Positions 1 to 5,155 of a stretch of 6,949 bases of DNA are shown here, in pieces. Numbering within the stretch: the stretch's first letter is position 1; each line of letters starts with the position of its first letter. The notes under the pieces are model-generated. The model was not told the DNA's origin. It ran no database searches and saw nothing but the letters and a program-made list of their open reading frames with translations. The position numbers and the translations under genes are program-made. Source of the stretch: Silvanigrellales bacterium (lineage in GTDB: Bacteria > Bdellovibrionota_B > Oligoflexia > Silvanigrellales > Silvanigrellaceae); assembly GCA_028285285.1 (NCBI GenBank), contig JANQPW010000933.1, forward strand, positions 1 through 6,949. Direction: 5' to 3'.

Positions 1-478
1 GAAAAGCCCGAATGATTCCCACAACAGTTCCGAAAAGACCAATAAACGGAGAGGCTGAAGCCGAAATGGCCAAAAAGGAAAGACTTCGAGACAGCGCAAC
101 TTCCTCTTGGCCCTGAGCGCGATCCAGAGCTCGTTTCACCGTATTGAAGGGAATGCTTCCTGAGGTTGTGCCAGCGGCTTGAACAACTCGGACCATTTCG
201 TTGTAGCCCGATCGAAACAACTCCCGAGCAGGCGAGTAATCCATATCTTTAGATCGAACGTGTAAGTCAGAAAGACTTTTGGATTCCCAAAAAGCCTTCA
301 TAAATTTCTGTGATTTTCGTGAAAGTGCAGAAAGCTCCTTCCAGCGCTCTATCACCACAGCCCAAACTGCCACACTGAACACGATCAGCAATATAAAAAC
401 GATGAGCTCAACGGGCCCTCCCTTCATGAGCTCATCGAACCAACTCAATGTCTGAACGTTTGTTTCCTCAACGGGCAT
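1..478 (-). CDS. tolQ: TolQ-like proton channel subunit (MotA/TolQ/ExbB family), C-terminus missing
   Basis: This is the N-terminal part (159 codons visible) of an inner-membrane proton channel subunit that, with a TolR-type partner, uses the proton motive force to drive an envelope machine. Translation from ATG at 478 gives a short periplasmic N-terminus, a first membrane helix at about residues 22-43 (ELIVFILLIVFSVAVWAVV), a charged cytoplasmic region with FWESKSLSDL (about 64-72), and the start of the second helix with the family hallmark PFIGLFGTVVGI at about 144-155. The start is supported by AGGAAG (487-492) 8 nt upstream of ATG. The window ends inside the second helix, so helix 3 and the C-terminus are outside. 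It follows cmk by 38 nt in the same direction and is probably co-transcribed with it. The FW...SLxxL stretch and the motif favour TolQ over ExbB; a tolR gene just outside the window would settle it. MotA is unlikely. Confidence 0.85.
   Translation of the reverse strand, partial: MPVEETNVQTLSWFDELMKGGPVELIVFILLIVFSVAVWAVVIERWKELSALSRKSQKFMKAFWESKSLSDLHVRSKDMDYSPARELFRSGYNEMVRVVQAAGTTSGSIPFNTVKRALDRAQGQEEVALSRSLSFLAISASASPFIGLFGTVVGIIRAF
400..437 (-). repeat. 11-bp perfect inverted repeat inside the tolQ 5' coding region
   Basis: CGATGAGCTCA (400-410) and TGAGCTCATCG (427-437) are exact reverse complements with a 16-nt spacer that itself contains GGGCCC. In the tolQ mRNA they would form a hairpin about 40-80 nt after the start codon. 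Because TGAGCTCA is itself a palindrome, the two arms also form a 9-nt direct repeat; the encoded residues are DELM and VELI, so coding constraint can explain part of it. Function is not known. Confidence 0.5.
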
Positions 479-482
479 ACGA

Positions 483-511
483 GGCTCTTCCTTTTCAGTG
501 TGGATAGAGCC
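483..511 (-). promoter_or_regulatory. Small inverted repeat in the cmk-tolQ gap
   Basis: On the minus strand GGCTCT (511-506) can pair with AGAGCC (488-483) across a 17-nt loop. The 3' arm covers the last bases of the tolQ ribosome binding site AGGAAG (487-492), so the structure could modulate tolQ translation. A 6-bp stem with a loop this long is weak and could be chance; there is no U-run after it, so it is not a terminator. Confidence 0.2.
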
Positions 512-516
512 CTATT

Positions 517-1233
517 TTATGTCTTTTCTGAAACTGGGATCAACCCTCGTTGAGAACAAAGGCCAATTATTTGTTCAATGACTTCGTCGAGCGAAAGTTT
601 TGTGGAGTCTATCAAGACGGCGTCTTCAGCAGGTTTCATGGGAGCACAGCTCCGATTGGCATCACGTTCGTCACGTTCATGGATTTCCCGCACCAGTGCC
701 TCAACACTCACACGCGAGCCCTTCTCCAAGAGTTCCTCCGCTCGTCTCCGCGCCCTTTCCTCAGCTGTGGCAGAAAGAAAAACCTTCAATGGAGCCTCTG
801 GAAAAACAACGGTTCCCATGTCGCGCCCATCAACAACCGCACCCTGACAGCTCAACACAACTTTTCTTTGAACTGGCAAGAGTTTTCGACGGATATACTC
901 GTTTTGAGCAACAATGCTGGCCATCTCAGAAATCTGAGGGGAGCGGATGTCTTGAGTCACATTTCGATCGCCTAAGGCCACACGACCTGATCGAGGATCT
1001 TGGCCGTAGTTCTCAGTCAAAAAACTGACGAGACGGTCGGCTGCATCTTCATTTTTGTAGTCTTCACCAGATTCAACAAAAAGCAGCCCCAAAGTGCGAT
1101 AAATAGCCCCTGTTGTGACGTAGTCCCAACCCAGTCGGGAAGAGAGCTCACGCGCAGCTGAACTTTTGCCTGATCCCGCAGGCCCATCAATGGTCACAAC
1201 ACGAGACGTTGCCGAGCCCACATCCTTGTTCAT
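517..1233 (-). CDS. cmk: Cytidylate kinase (CMP/dCMP kinase)
   Basis: This cytoplasmic NMP kinase phosphorylates CMP and dCMP with ATP, feeding CDP and dCDP to nucleic acid and phospholipid synthesis. The 238-residue protein (E. coli Cmk has 227) begins with a beta strand and the P-loop GPAGSGKS (17-24), followed by TGAIYR (41-46), which matches the SGAIYR nucleotide-binding segment of the family. DGRDMGTVVFP (135-145) is the conserved CMP-binding motif, then comes an arginine-rich lid (ERARRRAEEL, about 159-168) and RDERDANRS...P.KPA.DA (187-205), the usual C-terminal signature. The frame is open upstream to 1329, but the start at ATG 1233 is preferred: it lies 4 nt after the accA stop, is preceded by GGTGA (1238-1242, which includes the accA stop codon), and puts the P-loop at the normal distance from the N-terminus. 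The longer form would overlap accA by more than 90 nt. Translation is probably coupled to accA. Confidence 0.95.
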   Translation of the reverse strand: MNKDVGSATSRVVTIDGPAGSGKSSAARELSSRLGWDYVTTGAIYRTLGLLFVESGEDYKNEDAADRLVSFLTENYGQDPRSGRVALGDRNVTQDIRSPQISEMASIVAQNEYIRRKLLPVQRKVVLSCQGAVVDGRDMGTVVFPEAPLKVFLSATAEERARRRAEELLEKGSRVSVEALVREIHERDERDANRSCAPMKPAEDAVLIDSTKLSLDEVIEQIIGLCSQRGLIPVSEKT

Positions 1234-1237
1234 TTCT

Positions 1238-2344
1238 TCACCCACGTGAAACCGCCTCTTGTGCCCGTTCAATTTCACTCCAGCTCCGCAGCCAAAGGGC
1301 ATCAACACCTTCAGGCGTTGATTGCGCAACAGGAGGAAAGTCTTTGGGTTCTGGATCGGAGCACTCCACCACAGCGTGTTCTCCCATGCGAGTAAACTTT
1401 TTCAGCCGGTCAGCAACAAGCTCTTCTGGAGAGAGTCGTTTGAGATCTGCGATATGCCTCTCCAGCGCATCACCAATGTGATCGATCGCCTCTTTGGGCC
1501 TCCAATGGGCAGCTCCGAGTGGTTCTGCAATCACCTCATCAATAACCCCCAATGCCTGAGCCTTTTTTGCTGTGAGGCCCAAGTTTTCCGCAGCATCGGG
1601 TGCTCGAGCGCCGTCTTTCCACAAAATCGATGCACAACCTTCAGGAGAAATGACGCTGTAAATGGAGTTTTCCATCATCAACACGCGGTTGCCAACACCA
1701 ATGGCCAAAGCTCCCCCAGAGCCTCCCTCACCCAAAACCACGGTCACAATGGGAGTGCGCAATTTGAACATAACCATGATGTTTTTCGCGATGGCCTCAC
1801 TTTGCCCCCGCTCTTCTGCATCTTTTCCAGGATAAGCGCCTGGCGTGTCGACAAATGTGATGATGGGCATGCGAAATCTCTCAGCGAGAGACATCAAACG
1901 CAATGCCTTACGATAGCCCTCGGGCCGTGGCATGCCGAAATTTCTCTTGAGATTGTCTTTGGTGCCACGGCCTTTTTGATGGCCAATGATCACGCAACGA
2001 TACCCTCGAAACTTCGCTATTCCACCAACTATTGCCGCATCGTCCATGAAATTGCGGTCTCCAGAAAGCTCCATAAAGTCTTCGCAAAGCTGAGTCACAA
2101 CGTCGAGGGTGTAAGGTCTGTTGGGGTGCCGAGACAACTGGGTGACCTGATAGGGGCTGAGATCGCTGAAGATCTGGTGAGCCAGGCTTTCAAACTGATC
2201 TTCTAGTCGGGCGATTTCCGACTCCAGCTCCTGAGCACTCGCTGCACCTGCCCGTGTTTTTTTCGATTGAAGGGTCGACACACGCAATTCTGCAATCTTA
2301 TTGTTAAGCTCTAGGAGAGGGCGCTCCAATGGAAGAACTTCCAT
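1238..2344 (-). CDS. accA: Acetyl-CoA carboxylase, carboxyltransferase subunit alpha
   Basis: AccA pairs with AccD to form the carboxyltransferase that moves CO2 from biotin (on AccB) to acetyl-CoA, giving malonyl-CoA, the committed step of fatty acid synthesis in the cytoplasm. The 368-residue protein shows the N-terminal helical region (LERPLLELNNKIAEL), RHPNRPYTLD (72-81), GHQKGR (121-126), NFGMPRPEGYRKALRLM (135-151), TFVDTPGAYPG (163-173), GQSEAIA (180-186), the oxyanion/active-site GEGGSGGALAIG (205-216) and SVISPEGCASILWK (230-243). The core ends like E. coli AccA (319 aa) at about residue 322 and is followed by a 46-residue Pro/Glu-rich and Trp-containing tail. Start: ATG 2344 puts the N-terminus where the family begins, with GTGAGG about 9 nt upstream. 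A TTG at 2404 would add 20 residues but has no ribosome binding site. It is first in the accA-cmk-tolQ group. accD is not in the window. Confidence 0.95.
   Translation of the reverse strand: MEVLPLERPLLELNNKIAELRVSTLQSKKTRAGAASAQELESEIARLEDQFESLAHQIFSDLSPYQVTQLSRHPNRPYTLDVVTQLCEDFMELSGDRNFMDDAAIVGGIAKFRGYRCVIIGHQKGRGTKDNLKRNFGMPRPEGYRKALRLMSLAERFRMPIITFVDTPGAYPGKDAEERGQSEAIAKNIMVMFKLRTPIVTVVLGEGGSGGALAIGVGNRVLMMENSIYSVISPEGCASILWKDGARAPDAAENLGLTAKKAQALGVIDEVIAEPLGAAHWRPKEAIDHIGDALERHIADLKRLSPEELVADRLKKFTRMGEHAVVECSDPEPKDFPPVAQSTPEGVDALWLRSWSEIERAQEAVSRG
1241..1378 (-). other. C-terminal extension of AccA
   Basis: Residues 323-368 lie beyond the point where E. coli AccA ends (compare LSPEELVADRLKKFTRMGE here with the E. 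coli C-terminus). The tail is first acidic and proline-rich (CSDPEPKDFPPV), then probably helical (WLRSWSEIERAQEAV). It could be a lineage-specific contact with AccD or another protein; no known domain is recognised. Confidence 0.6.
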
Positions 2345-2394
2345 GTGTTTTGCCTCACGATAGGGGTTGCCGTGTTCTGCCTGCTCTCTCTTCA

Positions 2395-2423
2395 CAGGTA
2401 GCAAATCGGTACCAGGAGGTCAA
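2395..2423 (-). promoter_or_regulatory. accA: Weak candidate promoter for accA
   Basis: On the minus strand TTGACC (2423-2418) resembles a -35 box and is followed after exactly 17 nt by TACCTG (2400-2395), a poor -10 box. Transcription would start near 2388 and give a leader of about 45 nt before ATG 2344, which would exclude the TTG at 2404 as the start. The -35 half overlaps the ribosome binding site of the opposite gene. The -10 match is poor, so this is only a candidate. Confidence 0.2.
2414..2419 (+). promoter_or_regulatory. Strong Shine-Dalgarno that sets a TTG start for citrate synthase
   Basis: AGGAGG lies 8 nt upstream of TTG at 2428, an ideal spacing. The open frame continues upstream to ATG 2329, but that ATG lies inside accA on the other strand and lacks such a site, and the family's N-terminus begins near the TTG. 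Confidence 0.75.
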
Positions 2424-2427
2424 AAGA

Positions 2428-3603
2428 TTGAGTCAGGTTCGAGACGAAGACGAGTCCCATTCTGTTCAGCGAGGCATTGAAAATGTTGTCGCCGACTGGA
2501 CCAAAGTCAGCTTTGTAGATGGTGAAAAAGGGCAGCTGTACTACCGTGGCATCGATATTGCCGAACTTGCGGCGCACGCCACTTTCGAAGAGTGTGTTGG
2601 CCTGCTTTTGTGTGGCAACCTTCCGGTTGCTTCGCAACTCACCGCCTTGAATTGGAAGCTCAGGCAGCTTTCCACTCCCCCAGACACGGTTTTGCGCATT
2701 CTCAAGGAGCTTCCACGAAAAGCCGACCCGCTTGCGGCTCTTCAGGTTGCTCTGTCCACCCTTGCTTGCACCGATCTTGGCGAACGTTTGGGCCAAGACG
2801 AAAGCTTGTTTGAAAACGCCTTGCGCATCATTGCACAGGCACCCGTTATCGTAGCGGCAGCCCACAGACATTCCCGGGGGTTGCCTATTCTCACTCCAAA
2901 CCCCACTTTGAACCACGCCGAGAATTTTTTATACATGCTCAATGGCCAGGTTCCCTCTCGAACAACGTCCCGTTACCTTGAATTGGCGATCATTTTACAA
3001 ATGGATCATGGCTTCAATCCCTCCACCTTCACAGCAAGAGCGGTGGCATCAACTCTCACCAATATCTATGCTGCAAGTGCCGCTGCTGTAGGGTCACTTT
3101 CTGGTCCACTCCACGGCGGAGCCAGCGTGAGGGCTATGAACATGATCAACGAATTGAGGCACAGCCCCAACTTGTCGAAAGCTGTTTGCAACCTCATTGA
3201 CTCTGGGCAAAGAATCATGGGAATGGGTCATCGGCTCTACCACACCAAAGATCCCAGAGCACTCATTTTGGAAGACCTGCTCAAACAACAGTGCAGCCGA
3301 AAAAACGTTAAGAAAGACTATGAGCTGCTCAAACACATTGAAGAGAGCGCCGAGCAGGGGCTTCACTCCAGAGGGCGCAACATCTACGTGAACATTGATT
3401 TTTGGTCGGGCACTTTCTACAGGCACCTCGGATTGGCCGAAACACTCTACCCAGCTGTCTTTGCAGTCGCACGCGTGACAGGCTGGTGTGCTCACATTTT
3501 GGAACTCCGTCAAGCCAACCGTCTTTACCGACCACTCTCGGAATACCGCGGAAAAACGGGTCTGCCTTACATTCCGATGAACGAAAGGGAAGGGGCAAAG
3601 TGA
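2428..3603 (+). CDS. gltA: Citrate synthase (or 2-methylcitrate synthase)
   Basis: The enzyme condenses acetyl-CoA with oxaloacetate to give citrate, the entry to the TCA cycle. The 391-residue protein is of the short type, like Bacillus and archaeal enzymes and unlike the longer E. coli GltA (427 aa). It opens with RGIENVVADWTKVSFVDGEKGQ (15-36) and YYRGIDI (38-44). Catalytic and substrate-binding residues are present: His194 in DHGFNPSTF, His229 in GPLHGGA, His268 in MGMGHRLY with Arg277 in DPRA, Asp324 in NIDFWSG and Arg349 in ARVTGWCAHILE. The segment before residue 110 lacks the HPM motif seen in many members (ADPLAAL here). The TTG start at 2428 is chosen because of AGGAGG 8 nt upstream. 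Sequence alone cannot separate citrate from 2-methylcitrate synthase; no prpB/prpD neighbours are present, which favours citrate synthase. It is first of a plus-strand operon and overlaps waaA by 4 nt. Confidence 0.9.
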   Translation: MSQVRDEDESHSVQRGIENVVADWTKVSFVDGEKGQLYYRGIDIAELAAHATFEECVGLLLCGNLPVASQLTALNWKLRQLSTPPDTVLRILKELPRKADPLAALQVALSTLACTDLGERLGQDESLFENALRIIAQAPVIVAAAHRHSRGLPILTPNPTLNHAENFLYMLNGQVPSRTTSRYLELAIILQMDHGFNPSTFTARAVASTLTNIYAASAAAVGSLSGPLHGGASVRAMNMINELRHSPNLSKAVCNLIDSGQRIMGMGHRLYHTKDPRALILEDLLKQQCSRKNVKKDYELLKHIEESAEQGLHSRGRNIYVNIDFWSGTFYRHLGLAETLYPAVFAVARVTGWCAHILELRQANRLYRPLSEYRGKTGLPYIPMNEREGAK

Positions 3604-5105
3604 AAATCATGCTTGCAGCCCTGTCGGTTGTTTTTCGATTGCTTTTGAAGAGCCTCGTTGTGGCGAGTCGATTTCTCCCCTCTCGAAAAAATTCCCCTAC
3701 CGAAGGAAAATTTTTTGAGTTTGTGCATGACCGCTCTGAAAAAGCCTGGCAAAAAATCATGGACTCAGCCAAGCTCTCACTCGATCAAAAGAAACCGGGA
3801 ACAAAGCTTTATTGGTTCCATGTGGCAAGTGCTGGGGAGCTCGAGCAGGCCATTCCCATTGCACGCGGCTTGGAGTCTGCCGAACATTGTGCGTTCCTCT
3901 TGAGCTACACTTCTCCAAGCGCAAAACCCTTTTTGAAAAACTTCCCGTCTCTTCTTTGTTCTTTCGCACACCCCCTTTTTGATCTGCAAAGGCTCAGACA
4001 GATTCACGGATTGCTCCAACCAGAGGGAGTTTTTCTGGTGCGGTACGATCTATGGCCCAGCATTCCTGCAATTGCGGGAGAGTTTCAAACTCCTGTTTAT
4101 TTGTTGGCGGCAACTCAACAATCTGTGCGAAATGGCATTGGCCACTGGCTCAGTTTGCCCCTGAAGCGAAAACTCCTGAGTGAAATTTCCCACGTGTTCG
4201 CGGTGAGCAAAGACGATGCAGAGCATTATTCAAGTCTTGTCGACTCTCGAAAAGTGAGTGTGGCAGGAGAACCAAAATGGGCCAGGGCAAAAGAACGTGC
4301 CGCTGCCCAGAAAGAGTCAAACCCCGGCGCCAGCCTGAGTGGATCTCCTCTCGGAGGCCTCCGAAGCGAGCTGAGTCGTTTTCGCAGCAGTTACCAATGC
4401 CCCATAGTGGTTTTCGGGTCTCCTCACAAAGACGAGTGGAAGGTGATCGATCTCTTGCTCAGCAACAACGTCCGACCCCTTGCATTGATTGTGGCTCCCC
4501 ATGAAGTGGACCCAGCGACAATTGAAAAGCTGCGGAGTCAGTTCAACGCTCCTTCAAGAAAGGTCTCACTCCTTTCAGAGTTTTCTAGAAAACAGCCCTG
4601 CCAACCCCCCCCGTTGGATCTTCAAGACCGCAGGGTTGATGCCTCATTCATTCACCATAGGCCGCGCTTTGACCAAAAGGCGCCTGGAGGCCTTCAAGCA
4701 CAAGACTCGCAACTTATCGTTTTTGTGGATTCGGTGGGCCACCTTGCTGAAATTTATGGACTCGGAGACATCGCCGTGGTGGGCGGTGTCTTCGACGGAG
4801 CGCTCCACAACTGCCTGGAACCGACGGCTCACGGAGCAGCCACTCTGTTCGGCCCAAGGCATCAACGCGCGCCTGAAGCCTCCGAGCTGCTGGCGGCCCA
4901 TGCTGCGCTCTCTTTTCCCTCTCCAGAGAAAATGTTTCAATTTCTGAAGCAGTGCGTTAGGCTGCCTTCCAGCGCAGATGAGGTCGCGTCTCAAGGTTCG
5001 AGTTTGGCTCAGATTTCATACAATGCCTCAAAATTATTTGAGAATATTCCTGAGACACACCACATCATTCAGGCTCACCTAGAGGCAACCTCAAAAACGG
5101 TTTAG
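3600..5105 (+). CDS. waaA: 3-deoxy-D-manno-octulosonic acid (Kdo) transferase
   Basis: WaaA, an inner-membrane-bound GT-B glycosyltransferase of family GT30, transfers Kdo from CMP-Kdo to lipid A precursor at the start of the LPS core. The 501-residue protein (E. coli 425) has a hydrophobic N-terminal anchor (about 3-26), then FHVASAGELEQAIPIARGL (73-91), matching the family SVGE motif with the catalytic Glu as Glu80. VRYDLWP (147-153) stands where E. coli has ETELWP. AGEPKWARA (222-230) stands where others have G.LKFD. GSPHKDE (273-279), APHEVD (299-304), VDSVGHLAEIYGLGDIAVVGG (376-396) and HNCLEPTAHG...FGP (403-419) are the C-terminal donor-site motifs. Several of these resemble Bacteroidetes-type WaaA. 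An extra loop sits at about 329-368. GTG 3600 overlaps the citrate synthase TGA (GTGA); AAGGGG (3590-3595) precedes it. ATG 3609 is a less likely start. The number of Kdo units added cannot be told. Confidence 0.88.
   Translation: MKIMLAALSVVFRLLLKSLVVASRFLPSRKNSPTEGKFFEFVHDRSEKAWQKIMDSAKLSLDQKKPGTKLYWFHVASAGELEQAIPIARGLESAEHCAFLLSYTSPSAKPFLKNFPSLLCSFAHPLFDLQRLRQIHGLLQPEGVFLVRYDLWPSIPAIAGEFQTPVYLLAATQQSVRNGIGHWLSLPLKRKLLSEISHVFAVSKDDAEHYSSLVDSRKVSVAGEPKWARAKERAAAQKESNPGASLSGSPLGGLRSELSRFRSSYQCPIVVFGSPHKDEWKVIDLLLSNNVRPLALIVAPHEVDPATIEKLRSQFNAPSRKVSLLSEFSRKQPCQPPPLDLQDRRVDASFIHHRPRFDQKAPGGLQAQDSQLIVFVDSVGHLAEIYGLGDIAVVGGVFDGALHNCLEPTAHGAATLFGPRHQRAPEASELLAAHAALSFPSPEKMFQFLKQCVRLPSSADEVASQGSSLAQISYNASKLFENIPETHHIIQAHLEATSKTV
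4584..4703 (+). other. waaA: Extra loop in the C-terminal half of WaaA
   Basis: Residues about 329-368 separate two conserved blocks (the strand ending LLSEFS and the strand QLIVFVDSVG) that are closer together in E. coli WaaA. The loop is rich in Pro, Gln, Arg and His and looks disordered. Its limits are approximate. Confidence 0.45.
4605..4612 (+). repeat. waaA: Homopolymeric run of eight C inside waaA
   Basis: Eight consecutive C encode Pro336-Pro338 in the extra loop of WaaA. One extra C would move translation into a frame that stops at 4637-4639; one fewer would run in a wrong frame to a stop at 4945-4947. Either change removes the C-terminal donor-binding domain. Such runs are known to mediate phase variation in LPS genes of other bacteria; whether this one varies is not known. 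Confidence 0.6.
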
Positions 5106-5155
5106 GCCCAGGCGCTGGCATCAATTCTTCTCAGCAATAGAGTGAATGAAAACAT
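5106..5155 (+). other. waaA-rng intergenic gap without terminator
   Basis: The 50 nt hold a 4-bp hairpin (CCAG-GCG-CTGG, about 5108-5118) without a T-run, too weak for a terminator. No promoter is recognised. The gap ends with GAGTGA about 8-9 nt before the rng ATG. Confidence 0.4.

Larger units (their letters stand above)
2345..2427. promoter_or_regulatory. Divergent start region between accA and the citrate synthase gene
   Basis: These 83 nt separate the preferred start codons of accA (minus) and the citrate synthase (plus) and should contain promoters for both operons. No convincing sigma-70 type promoter pair is visible in the plus direction. The region also contains the citrate synthase ribosome binding site at its right end. 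Confidence 0.55.

Noticed and set aside
1234..1329. Upstream in-frame extension of cmk
   Set aside because: It overlaps the accA tail, and the P-loop would then sit too far from the N-terminus. ATG 1233 lies right after the accA stop.
1322..2206. Long open frame (294 codons) on the plus strand opposite accA
   Set aside because: It is fully antisense to a clearly conserved gene, its translation is Cys/His/Arg-rich without domain features, and no ribosome binding site is apparent.
2257..2263. A7 run in accA as a programmed frameshift site
   Set aside because: The frame is intact through the Lys-Lys codons, alternative frames give no sensible product, and no stimulating structure is evident.
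3402..3599. Upstream in-frame extension of waaA
   Set aside because: It lies within the citrate synthase coding sequence in another frame; the GTG at 3600 with AAGGGG and the hydrophobic N-terminus fits the family better.
4351..4364. 14-nt perfect palindrome TCGGAGGCCTCCGA inside waaA
   Set aside because: A 14-nt palindrome is expected about once by chance in sequence of this order of length; it lies in a variable linker and shows no other signal.
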